Assembly: GCA_022616435.1 (NCBI GenBank)
Contig: JAKEET010000090.1
Span: 1-36,265 of the forward strand
Origin: Gemmataceae bacterium
GTDB taxonomy: Bacteria > Planctomycetota > Planctomycetia > Gemmatales > Gemmataceae
DNA length: 36,265 nucleotides
Direction: 5' to 3'
A program made the position numbers and the translations under genes. The notes beneath the pieces are model-generated. The model worked only from the letters and a program-made list of their open reading frames with translations, had not been told where the DNA came from and searched no databases. Below are positions 1 through 8,416 of this stretch, piece after piece. The number at the start of each line of letters is the position of its first letter. The stretch's first letter is position 1.

Positions 1-200
1 CGCCGGCGCCATGAAGACGCACCAACAGGAATGGGTGGCGTCGGGCAAGCAGGAATGCTTGCCGCACGGCAAACCGAAGCGTTTGCCGCACGACGAGGGA
101 CCAGGAAGCGCTGGCGCGGCGGAAGTGGTCCGCCCAAGCCAAGGACGTACAATAAGGGGTGATTTTTTCCGAGGTTGCGGCGGCCGATCCCGAGGCGCCC
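1..200 (+). other. Region upstream of infB, possible tail of a preceding gene
   Basis: No gene can be assigned here with confidence. One frame is open from base 1 to a TGA at 160-162 and would encode an Arg/Gly-rich tail. A second frame is open from 15 to a TAA at 153-155. In many bacteria the gene before infB is nusA or ylxR, so either frame could be the end of such a gene, but neither peptide resembles the usual ends of those families. The stretch contains arginine-rich, repetitive codons and no terminator-like hairpin that I can see, which fits transcription reading through into infB. Confidence 0.25.
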
Positions 201-206
201 AAGGAG
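201..206 (+). promoter_or_regulatory. Shine-Dalgarno site that sets the infB start
   Basis: AAGGAG at 201-206 lies six bases before the TTG at 213. This is a near-ideal ribosome binding site. It favours TTG 213 over the in-frame GTG at 159, and the peptide that starts at 213 begins directly with the conserved IF2-N sequence. Confidence 0.7.
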
Positions 207-212
207 CATCGC

Positions 213-3104
213 TTGCAAAAAGAGAAGATTCGCGTGTACATCCTGGCACGCGAGCTGAATGTCGACACCAAAGACTTGCTGACCATGGCCCAGCAAGCCG
301 GCTTTGCGGTCAAGAATCAGCTCAGCATGCTGGAACCGGAGCAGCGGACCGTGCTCGAAGATCTGATCAAGAAGGGCGCGAAGTCCAACGCTGCGCCTAC
401 CAAGCCCGCCGCGCCGCCAGTGCTCCCCGGCGTCGGTAGATCGATCCCGACGCTGCCCACCACACGTCCCCGACCCACGCCGCACGCGACGCCCCCCGTC
501 AGGCCCGCCGAGCCGCCCCCCGCCCCGCCTGACATGGCCCCACCGCCAACGCCGAGCGAACCGACCGTTCAACCCGCCGCGCAAACGCCGCCGACGCCTC
601 CCGCGCCGGAGCCGAAAAGGCCGGCGCTGCCGACGATCCGCGACCGTGTCCCCCATCTGGGGCCGGGCGGTCCCGCGCCCACCGCGCCTCCGGCGGCGCC
701 CAAGCCGGCGGAACCACCTCCCGCGGCGAAACCACCCGAGCCCAGGCCGGAGCTCAGGCCCGCCGCCGAAGTGAAACCGTCGCAGCCCCCGGCGTCCGCG
801 CCCCCGCCGGCGCCGGCGCCGAGCCGCGTCCCCACCTTGCCGCAAGGTCCGGGGAGCGTCCGTCCGCCGGGCGGAGGCCGGTTGCCGCCGCGCCGGCCCC
901 TGCACCCAGGTCTGGCCGGTCCGCGGCCCGCCACACCGCCGCCGTTGCGGCCCCTCAAGCCGCCGCCGGCCAAGCCCGAGGAGAAAGTCCTCAAGCCGAT
1001 CGCCCGGCCCACACAAGAACAACTGACGCAGAACAAACCGATCCGTCCGGAAGACTTGCTCAAGCCCCCGCAAGCCCCCGGGTTCGTCGGCGAGCTCGAA
1101 GAAGAGGACGATGCCAAGGGAAAGAAGCTCAAGGCCGTCCCGGGTCGCGACAGCCGCCAGCGCGCCCGCAACGAACGCGCCGAGAAGCGCAAGACGACGC
1201 GGGCCGAGGAAGTGAAGATCATCGGCGGCAAGCGCGTCGAGGAAGACGACGACGGCCGGCCGCGCAAGACCCTGATCCACATCAAGAAGAAGCTCAAAGG
1301 GACGATGCCGCGCAAGGCCCGCGTCGAGCTGGTGCCGCCGATCAGCGTGCGGGCGCTGTCGGAAGCGCTCGGCGTCCGCTCCGGCGAGTTGCTGTTCAAG
1401 CTGCGCGACCACGGGGCCTCGCTCAAGACCAACATCAACTCGATCGTCGAGCCCGACCTGGCCGAGCTCCTCGCCGTCGAGTACGGCAGCGAGATCAACA
1501 TCCGACGCCCGCCTTCCTTCGAGGAACAGTTGCTGAACAGCTACGAAACGCCGGACGAACCGGCCGACCTCAAGCCGCGGGCGCCGGTGGTCACGGTGAT
1601 GGGCCACGTCGACCACGGCAAGACGTCGCTGTTGGACAAGATTCGCGAAAGCGACATCGTCTCGACCGAGGCCGGCGGCATCACGCAGGTGATCCGCGCC
1701 TGGCGCGTCGAGCACGGCGGCCGGCCGATCACCTTCCTCGACACGCCCGGTCACGAGGCGTTCACGAAGATGCGGGCCCGCGGCGCCCAGGTCACCGACA
1801 TCGCCGTCATCGTCGTCGCCGCCGACGACGGCGTCATGCCCCAGACCGAGGAAGCCATCAGCCACGCCAAGGCCGCCGGCGTGTCGCTGGTCATCGCCAT
1901 CAACAAGGTCGATCTCCCCAGCGCCAACGTCAACCGCACCCGCCAGCAGCTCTACGGCCTGAACGTGCTCCCCGACAACATGGGCGGCGACACCCCGTTC
2001 GTCGAAACCAGCGCGGCCACCGGCAAGGGCGTGGCCGAGCTGCTCGACCAGCTCTCGGTCGTGGCCGAATTGAAGGAGCTGAAGGCGAACCCGAGCAAGC
2101 CGGGCAAGGGGACCGTGCTCGAAGCGATGCTGTCCGAAGGCGAGGGCGTGCGGGCCACGCTGCTGGTGCGCGAGGGGACGCTGCGCCGCGGCGACGTGAT
2201 CGTGTGCGGGCACGCCTTCGGCCGCGTCCGGCAGATGTACAACGACCACGGCGCGGCGATCGACGAAGCCGGGCCGAGCGTGCCGGTGCGCATCACCGGG
2301 CTCGACGACGTGCCCAACGCCGACGACCCGTTCCAGGTGCTGCCCGATCTCGCCGCGGCGCGCATGGTCGCCGACGCCCGCAAGACCAAGATCCACGAGG
2401 CCAGCCAGACCAAGCGGCCGTCGCTGACGTTGGAGAACGCGGCCGACGCCAAGATCGCCGAATTGAAGGTGGTCCTGAAGGCCGACTTCAAGGGTTCGAT
2501 CGAGGCCATCAAGAAAGAGCTGGACAAGCTCAGCCACGCCGAAGTCAAGCTGCGCCTGCTGCACAGCGCGGTCGGCGGCATCACGGAGAGCGACGTGCAC
2601 CTGGCCCTGACGTCGCCGCAGGACACGATCATCGTCGGCTTCAACGTGGTCCCGGACGACGGCGCCCTGTGGCTGGCCGAGGAAAAGGGCGTGCAGATTC
2701 GCGAGTACGACATCATCTACAAGCTGACCGAAGACCTGAAGGCCGCCCTGGAAGGCAAGCTCAAGCCGCGCGAGGAAGTGGTGCACCTGGGCCGGGCGGT
2801 GGTCCGCGAGACGTTCAAGATCAGCCGCGTCGGCACCATCGCCGGCTGCCACGTCACGCAGGGCTCGATCAAGCGCAACGCCAAAGTGCGGCTCATCCGC
2901 GACGGCGCGGTCATCTATCCGCCGGCCGACCGCTCGGCCGGCCTCGATTCGCTCAAGCGCTTCAAGGAAGACGTCGGCGAAGTCCGCGAGGGCTTCGAGT
3001 GCGGCATGAAGGTGGCCGGCTACGACGACATCAAGGTCGGCGACATCATCGAGGCCTTCCGCGTCGAGCAGGTGCAGCGGACCCTGGGGGACGGGGCTAA
3101 GTGA
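213..3104 (+). CDS. infB: Translation initiation factor IF-2
   Basis: IF-2 is the GTPase that brings initiator fMet-tRNA to the 30S subunit and promotes 50S joining. From TTG 213 the protein has 963 residues. An IF2-N domain is at about 1-52. A very proline- and alanine-rich linker spans about 60-290, followed by a charged stretch. A second IF2-N-like module occurs at about 370-430. The GTPase domain carries [20 protein letters not shown] and a SAATGKG motif. The C-terminal half contains the remaining translation-factor beta-barrels and the tRNA-binding domain. A GTG at 159 is also in frame and overlaps the TGA of an upstream open frame, but TTG 213 has the better ribosome site. It heads the infB-ylxP-rbfA block. 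The length is at the long end for the family because of the proline-rich linker. Confidence 0.97.
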   Translation: MQKEKIRVYILARELNVDTKDLLTMAQQAGFAVKNQLSMLEPEQRTVLEDLIKKGAKSNAAPTKPAAPPVLPGVGRSIPTLPTTRPRPTPHATPPVRPAEPPPAPPDMAPPPTPSEPTVQPAAQTPPTPPAPEPKRPALPTIRDRVPHLGPGGPAPTAPPAAPKPAEPPPAAKPPEPRPELRPAAEVKPSQPPASAPPPAPAPSRVPTLPQGPGSVRPPGGGRLPPRRPLHPGLAGPRPATPPPLRPLKPPPAKPEEKVLKPIARPTQEQLTQNKPIRPEDLLKPPQAPGFVGELEEEDDAKGKKLKAVPGRDSRQRARNERAEKRKTTRAEEVKIIGGKRVEEDDDGRPRKTLIHIKKKLKGTMPRKARVELVPPISVRALSEALGVRSGELLFKLRDHGASLKTNINSIVEPDLAELLAVEYGSEINIRRPPSFEEQLLNSYETPDEPADLKPRAPVVTVMGHVDHGKTSLLDKIRESDIVSTEAGGITQVIRAWRVEHGGRPITFLDTPGHEAFTKMRARGAQVTDIAVIVVAADDGVMPQTEEAISHAKAAGVSLVIAINKVDLPSANVNRTRQQLYGLNVLPDNMGGDTPFVETSAATGKGVAELLDQLSVVAELKELKANPSKPGKGTVLEAMLSEGEGVRATLLVREGTLRRGDVIVCGHAFGRVRQMYNDHGAAIDEAGPSVPVRITGLDDVPNADDPFQVLPDLAAARMVADARKTKIHEASQTKRPSLTLENAADAKIAELKVVLKADFKGSIEAIKKELDKLSHAEVKLRLLHSAVGGITESDVHLALTSPQDTIIVGFNVVPDDGALWLAEEKGVQIREYDIIYKLTEDLKAALEGKLKPREEVVHLGRAVVRETFKISRVGTIAGCHVTQGSIKRNAKVRLIRDGAVIYPPADRSAGLDSLKRFKEDVGEVREGFECGMKVAGYDDIKVGDIIEAFRVEQVQRTLGDGAK

Positions 3105-3135
3105 TTTTCGATTTTGATTTTTGATTTTCGATTGG
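3103..3135 (+). repeat. AT-rich heptad-like tract between infB and ylxP
   Basis: The motif GATTTT recurs at 3103, 3110, 3116 and 3123, giving spacings of 7, 6 and 7 bases, with a degenerate fifth unit at 3130. The tract is strikingly T-rich compared with the GC-rich surroundings. It belongs with the other 7-base-period tracts in this window. Confidence 0.5.
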
Positions 3136-3152
3136 GTTGAGGATCGAAAATC
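3123..3152 (+). promoter_or_regulatory. Perfect 10-bp hairpin with the ylxP ribosome site in its loop
   Basis: Bases 3123-3132 are exactly complementary to 3143-3152, leaving a 10-base loop. The loop contains GAGG at 3139-3142, the only ribosome-site-like sequence before the ylxP ATG at 3154. The hairpin could modulate ylxP translation or act as an intercistronic mRNA element; that role is inference. Confidence 0.4.
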
Positions 3153-3153
3153 C

Positions 3154-3432
3154 ATGATCGTCGGAACGTTGCGTGTCCGCTTGCTCCTTCGTCAGGCGCG
3201 CAGCCTGAAGGACAAGCGCCAGGTGGTCAAGAGCATCAAGGACCGGCTCGCGAACGATTTCAATGTGTCGGTGGCGGAGATTGAAGATCAAGACAACCGC
3301 CAGCTCGCGGTGCTCGGCTTCGCCATGGTGTCCAACGAGACGCACCACGTGAAGACCGCCCTCGGGCAGATTGTCCAGGCGCTGCGCGTCCACCCCGTGG
3401 CCGAGCTGCTGGACCATGAGATTGAAGTTTAG
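3154..3432 (+). CDS. ylxP: DUF503 (YlxP-like) protein
   Basis: This is a 92-residue protein of the DUF503/YlxP family. These small proteins are commonly encoded between infB and rbfA, and YlxP has been linked to ribosome maturation. The conserved pattern is visible: an N-terminal beta strand, RSLKDKRQVVKSIKDRL, a central NVSVAEIEDQDN strand-turn, and a C-terminal amphipathic helix. The start at ATG 3154 is chosen because the conserved domain begins there. The gene begins 49 bases after infB and ends 125 bases before rbfA, so cotranscription is likely. Oddly, its TAG stop (3430-3432) lies inside the first REP palindrome, so the extreme C-terminus has probably been set by the repeat. Confidence 0.88.
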   Translation: MIVGTLRVRLLLRQARSLKDKRQVVKSIKDRLANDFNVSVAEIEDQDNRQLAVLGFAMVSNETHHVKTALGQIVQALRVHPVAELLDHEIEV

Positions 3433-3548
3433 CCCCGGTTCGCAGAACCGGGGCGGGCAGGCGGCGGCGATGGATGAACGGTAGCGGCGATGGATGAATG
3501 TCACGGATGGGATGCAGTCCGCCCCGGTTCTGCGAACCGGGGCTAAAC
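3427..3548. repeat. Inverted pair of REP palindromes (BIME) between ylxP and rbfA
   Basis: The left REP is at 3427-3457 and the right, inverted REP at 3518-3548. Each has a 9-bp stem, CCCCGGTTC with GAACCGGGG, around a 3-base loop, preceded by GTTTAG and followed by CGG. The two arms are reverse complements of each other. The 60-base spacer differs from that of the pairs near 18.5 and 19.3 kb and contains a 15-base direct repeat (3464-3478 and 3484-3498). The left REP contributes the ylxP stop codon, and the right REP ends nine bases before the rbfA start. Confidence 0.92.
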
Positions 3549-3557
3549 GAATCAGCG

Positions 3558-4088
3558 ATGAAAACCCATAGGCTAGCCCGTGTGTCCGAGGTCATTCGTG
3601 AAGTGGCCGCGGAGACGATCCTGTTCGAGATGCAGGATCCGCGCATCAAGAACGTGACCGTGACGCGGGCCGAGGTCGCCGCCGACTTGCAGCACGCCAA
3701 GGTCTACGTGTCGATCATGGGGACGCCGAAGGAGCAGGACCTGTGCCTGCACGGCCTGCGGCACTCGGCGGGGTTCATCCAATCGAGGCTGGCGTCGCGG
3801 CTCAAGACGCGGTTCACGCCGACACTCAAGTTCGTGCTCGACGAGGGGGTGAAAAAGAGCCTGGAGATCACGCGGATCTTGAAGGAAGCCCAGGCCGAGT
3901 CGGCGAAGGCGGCGCCGGAAACCGCCGCCGACACGGTGAAGGACAAGATCGTCGAGGACGAGATTGTCGAGGACGAGATTGTCGAGGACGAGATTGTCGA
4001 GGACAAGATTGTCGAGGACAAGATTGTCGAGGACAAGATTGTCGAGGACAAGATTGTCGAGGACAGGGTCGAGGACGAACATGCTTGA
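3558..4088 (+). CDS. rbfA: Ribosome-binding factor A with an acidic repeat tail
   Basis: RbfA is a KH-fold protein that binds immature 30S subunits and assists 16S rRNA 5'-end processing. Residues 1 to about 115 match the family: an N-terminal RVSEVIREVAAETI helix, the DPRIKNVTVTRAEVAADLQHAKVYVSI-type strand region, and an SRLASRLKTRFTPTLKF region before the end of the fold. The total is 176 residues, against roughly 115-135 for a typical RbfA. The extra C-terminus holds eight tandem copies of the pentapeptide [K/E]IVED encoded by 15-base repeats, then an acidic end. ATG 3558 is the start because the conserved domain begins there. It is preceded by a REP pair and followed after 58 bases by the endonuclease III-like gene. 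Confidence 0.93.
   Translation: MKTHRLARVSEVIREVAAETILFEMQDPRIKNVTVTRAEVAADLQHAKVYVSIMGTPKEQDLCLHGLRHSAGFIQSRLASRLKTRFTPTLKFVLDEGVKKSLEITRILKEAQAESAKAAPETAADTVKDKIVEDEIVEDEIVEDEIVEDKIVEDKIVEDKIVEDKIVEDRVEDEHA
3945..4064 (+). repeat. Eight tandem 15-base repeats in the 3' end of rbfA
   Basis: Eight 15-base units encode [K/E]IVED. The first unit has ATC and the rest ATT for Ile. Units 2-4 begin GAG and units 1 and 5-8 begin AAG. Units within each block are identical, which suggests recent slippage or recombination. Confidence 0.95.
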
Positions 4089-4102
4089 TCACCCGGCAGG
4101 AC

Positions 4103-4143
4103 GCTACTGCTGAAAGCTCCTGGCTAACAGCTGAAAGGTTACG
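4103..4143 (+). repeat. Degenerate heptad tract (GCTnnnn) between rbfA and the next gene
   Basis: GCT recurs at 4103, 4109, 4116, 4123 and 4130, mostly 7 bases apart, and GCTGAAA occurs at both 4109 and 4130. The tract fills most of the 58-base gap. Confidence 0.45.
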
Positions 4144-4146
4144 GAT

Positions 4147-4854
4147 ATGGCCACGACCATGAACAAGCAGAAAGTCGTCAGTCAATTGTTTGCCGCGCTC
4201 GGCAAGCAGGCGAAAGAGCTGGAGGACGCGCCGGCCCGGCCGGTGCTGGAGCAATTCATCTACGCCGTCTGCCGCGAAGGCAGCACGCGGGCCCACGCCG
4301 ACCAGGCCTATCAGGCGCTGCAGGCGCATTTCTTCGACTGGAACGAGATCCGGGTCAGCGCGCCCGAAGAGCTGGCCGAGGTGCTCGAAGGCCTGGCGCC
4401 CGATCCGTTGACCCGGGCCCAGCGCATCATCGGGTTCTTGCAAGAAGTGTTCGAGACCACGTTCGCCTTCGATCTCGAATCGCTGCAGCAGAAGGGGCTC
4501 AAGCAGGCGGCCAAGCAGCTGGCCCGCTATCAATCGGCCAACGACTACGCGGTCGCCTGGGTCACCCAGCACAGCCTGGGCGGCCACGCCATCCCGCTCG
4601 ACAACGTCCTCCTGCGCGTGCTGCGCCGGCTGCAGCTCATCGACGAGGACGTCCATGATCTGGAGACGATCCGCACGTCGCTCGAGCACCAGGTGCCCAA
4701 GGCGAAGGCGGCGTTGTTCGCCGATCTGATCAGCGGCCTCGGCCAGGACTTGTGCCACGAGACCCGGCCGCTGTGCCAGAACTGTCCCTTGAAGCCGCAC
4801 TGTCCGACGGGGCAATTGGCGAAGAGCCATCCGGCGAGCAAGAAACCGCGGTGA
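4147..4854 (+). CDS. Endonuclease III-like HhH-GPD protein with [4Fe-4S] motif
   Basis: This 235-residue protein resembles the endonuclease III/HhH-GPD DNA glycosylase superfamily. The clearest sign is the C-terminal cysteine pattern C-X6-C-X2-C-X5-C (CHETRPLCQNCPLKPHC), the [4Fe-4S] loop of endonuclease III. The helical core and the segment GGHAIPLDNVLLRVLRRL align with the region that holds the catalytic Asp (Asp in PLDN). The usual LPGVGxKTA hairpin with the catalytic Lys is not recognisable; the matching stretch reads YAVAWVTQHSLGG. It may therefore be a lyase-deficient glycosylase or a non-catalytic DNA binder. ATG 4147 is used; ATG 4159 is an alternative. Its place after rbfA suggests cotranscription. 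It ends 27 bases from the convergent gene. Confidence 0.68.
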   Translation: MATTMNKQKVVSQLFAALGKQAKELEDAPARPVLEQFIYAVCREGSTRAHADQAYQALQAHFFDWNEIRVSAPEELAEVLEGLAPDPLTRAQRIIGFLQEVFETTFAFDLESLQQKGLKQAAKQLARYQSANDYAVAWVTQHSLGGHAIPLDNVLLRVLRRLQLIDEDVHDLETIRTSLEHQVPKAKAALFADLISGLGQDLCHETRPLCQNCPLKPHCPTGQLAKSHPASKKPR

Positions 4855-4881
4855 CAACCGATAGGGCAGATGGGCTCCGTC

Positions 4882-5631
4882 CTATTTCGTGACTTTGCCC
4901 AGGTCTGTCTTCAGCCGTTCCAGGGTCTGTTCCAGGCGTTCGCGGCGTTCCGTGGAGTCCTGGGCTTCCTTGAGGGCGTCGGCCCATTGCGGCTGGATGT
5001 AGGCCTTCTCGAAGCGGATGCGGGCCTGGGCCTGGGCTTCGTGCTCCAGCAATTCGTACAGGCCCACCTTCGTCTTGTTGCCGTCGTCGTCCAGACCGTT
5101 GAGCTGCGCCGTGATCACCCGGGCCTTCTCCGTCCAGTCGCGATGCTCGGCGACCAGCTTGTCGATCTCCTGGCGCCGCTTGGCGAGCCCTTCAAGCTCC
5201 TTCAAGTAGGACTTGTCCATGCCGGGCACATCCTCTTTGAGGACCGGCTTGCCGGTGCGCCGGACGTCGAGCTCCAGGGCGCCGTCGGTGAAGGCCACCT
5301 CCTTGACGACGAGCTTGTCGGGAGACTTCTCCAGCCGGGCCAATTCGTCGCGGTAGAACAGGTGGTTCTGAGCGTAGCGGTCCATGGCGTCGAACAAGGC
5401 CTCTTGCGACTTCTTGAGCGCGGGGAGCGCCCGGTCGCGCGACTTGACCGCTTCGTTGTACGCCGCGAGGCGCTTGTCGAGCTCGGAGGGGACGTGCTCG
5501 CTGACCACGAGGCGCGGCGTGGTCCAGCCCCAGTCCACGAACTGCAGGAAGACCGCCGCCGCCCACGTCAGCGCCAGCAAGCTGAGCGCGACGTGGATCA
5601 TCACCAGCACCTTGCCCAGGACGTTGATCAT
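4882..5631 (-). CDS. Membrane-anchored coiled-coil protein, function unknown (pair member 2)
   Basis: I do not recognise the family. The 249-residue product has one hydrophobic segment at about 8-27 that looks like an uncleaved signal anchor. The rest is strongly helical and charged, with long heptad-like stretches (about 55-100 and 140-245) rich in Lys, Glu, Arg and Leu that should form coiled coils, probably outside the membrane. The start ATG (5629-5631) overlaps the TGA of the upstream gene as ATGA, so the two are translationally coupled and probably work together. It is convergent with the endonuclease III-like gene. Confidence 0.75.
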   Translation of the reverse strand: MINVLGKVLVMIHVALSLLALTWAAAVFLQFVDWGWTTPRLVVSEHVPSELDKRLAAYNEAVKSRDRALPALKKSQEALFDAMDRYAQNHLFYRDELARLEKSPDKLVVKEVAFTDGALELDVRRTGKPVLKEDVPGMDKSYLKELEGLAKRRQEIDKLVAEHRDWTEKARVITAQLNGLDDDGNKTKVGLYELLEHEAQAQARIRFEKAYIQPQWADALKEAQDSTERRERLEQTLERLKTDLGKVTK

Positions 5632-7358
5632 GGCTTGGTCCCCTTCACGCCCGACAACTTGTTGATGCGCGCCAGCAGCCGGGCATTGATCTCGGCGGCG
5701 TCCGCCAGGATCTTCTGATTGTCGAAGAGCTCGCGCTGCAGCTGCCGCAGCTCGGCGATCTGCATCTTCGTGATCGCGCGCTCCTGCTTGATCCGGGCCT
5801 CCAGCGCCGCCAGGTCCTTGGTCCGCACGGCCACGAGCTTCGTGGCCCGGTCGATCTGCTCCTGGAGGTCCGTGATGCGCCCGTCCGCCTCGCGGATCTC
5901 CTGCTGCACCTGGCGGATGCGGAACTGGAGGGCGGCGTGCTTCTCCGCGAAGCTCGCGCTGCGCTTCAGGTCGTTGTTGACCTGGATCTGGAAGCCGTCG
6001 CGGTCGAGGGCGATGGCCGCGATCACCCGCTCTTCCCACTTGCGGAGGGCTTTGTCATAGGCGCTGGCGGCCTCGGTGAAATCGTACAGGCCGCTGATGC
6101 GCTGGGCCCGGTCCAGGCCGTTGGGGTACAGGAACGGGCTTTCTTCCTTGGCGAGCGGCGTCAGGTGGTTGCGGGCATAGGCCAGGCTGACCAGCAGGAA
6201 GGCGGCGTTCTGCCGCTTCTCGATGGTCCAGCGCTTCTGGTTGTCCCACTCCTTGCCGAAGTGCACCGAGCCGTCGTGCGTGGCGCTGGCGGCGGCGGCC
6301 AGGCGGTCATTCAGCAGCTTGCGCAGCTTGTCGATGCCGACCGCGCCGGCGTCGGCGCAGTTTTCGAGGATCGGCTGGTCGCTGCTGCGGAACATCTCGA
6401 CCGGCAGCAGGATGTCCGCCAGGATGCGGCGCTCGACGGCGTCGGCCACCATGCTGTCGAGCATCGCGCCCTGGGCCCGCTTGATGGCCGCCTCCACCTT
6501 CTCCACCTGCATCGGCGTGCGGCACAGCGGGTACAGGAGCATGGCCGCCTTCCGCTGCTTTTCCAGGTCGGTCGCCTTTTGCAGCCGCTCGGCCTGCTTC
6601 TTGACCACCTCCTGGATGTCGCCCGGCAGGCGGCCCTGCAGCCGTTTCATTTCCTCTTCGACGCTGCCGACCGGATCGCCGAGGTCCTTCAGCTCTTGCT
6701 TGAGGAGGTCTTCGGGCATGCCGTAGAGATGATAGGTCAGGCCGTCCTCGACGCTCATGAACGGGGCGGTGGCGCCGCTGCCGCCGCGGCCGCGAAACAC
6801 GGGGGCGATGGCGTCCTGGCTCAGCTTCGGGCGGGGCAGGGCTTCGACGCCGGCGGTGATGCCCTCGCGATCTTCGGCGACGCCGAGGCCGATCAGGTGG
6901 AATTCATTCTGGGCCGCGGCGAACGCGTAGGCCTGCCGCTTGGAAAAATCGAGCATCAGCATGAACAGAAACCCGGCCGCGGCGATCACATTGAGGAAGC
7001 ACAGCACCAGCGTCAAGGCCGTCACCTTCGGCTTCTTGCGCGGCTTTTCTTCCTCGTACGGTTGCGGCTCGTCGGGTTCTTCCTCGTCCGGTTCTTCCTC
7101 GTCCGCACCGGCATCCGCCTCCGCTTCGTCGGCTTCATCCGCCTCCGCCTCGTCCGCGACGTCGGCGTCGGCCTCAGCCGCGTCCGCCATGGCCTCGTCG
7201 GCCTCGGCGTCAGCCATTTCGGCTTCATCCGGGCCGGCTTCATCCGCGCCGGCTTCATCCGCGCCGGCTTCATCCGCCTCGAGCGCATCGGCCTCTTCGG
7301 CGTCGGCCTCTTCGGCCACGTCGTCGGCGTCCAAGTCCTCATCGTCGCGTTTGGCCAT
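5628..7358 (-). CDS. Acidic-tailed membrane protein with coiled coil, function unknown (pair member 1)
   Basis: I do not recognise the family. The product has 576 residues in three parts. Residues 1 to about 107 are an extremely acidic Asp/Glu/Ala low-complexity tail with repeated DEAGA units, followed by a short basic patch (KPRKKPK). One transmembrane segment lies at about 113-137. The remainder is a long mostly helical domain whose last 110 residues look like a coiled coil. The basic patch next to the membrane span suggests the acidic tail is cytoplasmic and the large domain exported. A ribosome site TGAGG lies 7 bases before ATG 7358. It is translationally coupled to the following gene by an ATGA overlap. 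Roles in envelope structure or scaffolding are possible but unproven. Confidence 0.75.
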   Translation of the reverse strand: MAKRDDEDLDADDVAEEADAEEADALEADEAGADEAGADEAGPDEAEMADAEADEAMADAAEADADVADEAEADEADEAEADAGADEEEPDEEEPDEPQPYEEEKPRKKPKVTALTLVLCFLNVIAAAGFLFMLMLDFSKRQAYAFAAAQNEFHLIGLGVAEDREGITAGVEALPRPKLSQDAIAPVFRGRGGSGATAPFMSVEDGLTYHLYGMPEDLLKQELKDLGDPVGSVEEEMKRLQGRLPGDIQEVVKKQAERLQKATDLEKQRKAAMLLYPLCRTPMQVEKVEAAIKRAQGAMLDSMVADAVERRILADILLPVEMFRSSDQPILENCADAGAVGIDKLRKLLNDRLAAAASATHDGSVHFGKEWDNQKRWTIEKRQNAAFLLVSLAYARNHLTPLAKEESPFLYPNGLDRAQRISGLYDFTEAASAYDKALRKWEERVIAAIALDRDGFQIQVNNDLKRSASFAEKHAALQFRIRQVQQEIREADGRITDLQEQIDRATKLVAVRTKDLAALEARIKQERAITKMQIAELRQLQRELFDNQKILADAAEINARLLARINKLSGVKGTKP

Positions 7359-7547
7359 GACAAACCTCAGCGCGCCAGCCCGGTTCCGAAGATCGGGCTT
7401 CGAGAAATGATGAACGCCCCGCCGAGGGCGGGACTTCCTTCTTGTATTGTGACCGAGGGCTTGAGCAAATCCAAGGGAATTATCCCCAGCCGGGCCGCAA
7501 AACCCGCGTTCCGGTCAGAAAACACCCAATTTGCGTGATGTAACAGG

Positions 7548-7617
7548 TTGGTTAGTGGTTAGTGGTTGGTGGTTTGTAGTTGGTGGTTAGTGGTTGGTGG
7601 TTAGTGGTTGGTGGTTG
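7548..7617 (+). repeat. Ten tandem heptads, consensus GTGGTTR
   Basis: Ten 7-base units run without a gap from 7548 to 7617, nearly all GTGGTT followed by A, G or T. The strand bias is complete: the + strand has no C in the tract. It ends one base before the last codon position of upp. The run resembles the short tandemly repeated repetitive (STRR) heptamers described in cyanobacteria. The G pairs might also favour two-tier G-quadruplexes. Confidence 0.85.
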
Positions 7618-7618
7618 G

Positions 7619-8251
7619 TCAAATCGCCTGGGTCCCAAACTGGCGATCGCCGGCGTCGCCCAGTCCGGGGACGATGTAGCTGTGTTCGTTCAGGTGGGTG
7701 TCGAGGGCGGCGAGATGGATGGCCACGTCCGGATGGGCCGCTTGCAGGGCTCGCACTCCTTCGGGGGCGGCGATCAGGCCCAGGTATTTCAGGCGCGTCA
7801 GGCCCCATTCCTTGAGAATGGCGAGCGCCGCCGTCGCGGAGCCGCCGGTCGCCAGCATGGGATCGACGACGAAGCACACGTCGATGGTCGCCTGACCGGT
7901 CAGCTTGTTGTAGTAGGTGATGGGCTGCAGGGTCTTGTGATCGCGATACAGGCCCAGGTGCCAGACCTGGGCCTCGGGGACCAGCTCGAGGATGGCCTCG
8001 GCCATGCCGAGGCCGGCCCGCAGGATCGGCACGAGCCCGATCGTTTCGCCGAGCCGCTGGGCGGCGCAATCGGCCAGGGGGGTCTGCACGGTTTCAGGCC
8101 GAAGACGGAGATCGTGGGCCGCCTCGGCGAAGAGGAGCTGGGCGAGCTGCCGCACGAGCAGGCGGAACTCGGCGGGCTGGGTGCGGACGTCGCGCAAGCG
8201 CGTCAGGTGGTGCTGGATCAGCGGGTGGGAGGAGATGCTGAGGGTGCTCAT
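7619..8251 (-). CDS. upp: Uracil phosphoribosyltransferase
   Basis: Upp converts uracil and PRPP to UMP in the pyrimidine salvage pathway in the cytoplasm. The 210-residue length is typical. The PRPP-binding loop VVDPMLATGGSA is at about 128-139, the PILRAGLGM signature is at about 75-83, and the C-terminal GDAGDRQFGT uracil-binding motif is present. The start ATG at 8251 gives the normal N-terminus. It is a single gene flanked by a heptad repeat downstream and by the terminator of the next minus-strand gene upstream. Confidence 0.96.
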   Translation of the reverse strand: MSTLSISSHPLIQHHLTRLRDVRTQPAEFRLLVRQLAQLLFAEAAHDLRLRPETVQTPLADCAAQRLGETIGLVPILRAGLGMAEAILELVPEAQVWHLGLYRDHKTLQPITYYNKLTGQATIDVCFVVDPMLATGGSATAALAILKEWGLTRLKYLGLIAAPEGVRALQAAHPDVAIHLAALDTHLNEHSYIVPGLGDAGDRQFGTQAI

Positions 8252-8362
8252 GCGAGCGGAATCTCAATGCGCCATGGTCATGTTCATCATCGGGATTGTG
8301 GCTGGCGCTGTCAATTCCTCAGCCGGCAACCCCTTGCCCGCGCACTCCTTTGCCCGCGCAAC

Positions 8363-8392
8363 AAAAAGCCCACGAGCTTCGGGCTCGTGGGC
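8363..8392 (-). terminator. Rho-independent terminator of the small secreted protein gene
   Basis: On the minus strand a 10-bp stem (8383-8392 with 8368-8377) with a 5-base loop is followed by a run of five T (8363-8367). It lies 25 bases past the stop codon of the minus-strand gene at 8417-8869. Confidence 0.85.
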
Positions 8393-8416
8393 GGCCAACC
8401 CCCAACCCGTCATCGG

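Noticed and set aside
569..1501. Long minus-strand frame opposite infB
   Set aside because: It mirrors the proline-rich linker of IF-2 and has low-complexity Gly/Ser/Arg content; the plus strand has clear IF-2 motifs.
3945..4064. CRISPR-like array in rbfA
   Set aside because: Units are contiguous without spacers and are in frame with a coding region.
3573..4082. Minus-strand frame with LDNLV repeats opposite rbfA
   Set aside because: The repeats are the reverse translation of the 15-base rbfA array.
7376..7401. Possible decayed REP upstream of the acidic membrane protein gene
   Set aside because: The resemblance to AGCCCCGGTTC...GAACCGGGG is partial and the stem is broken, so it cannot be separated from chance.
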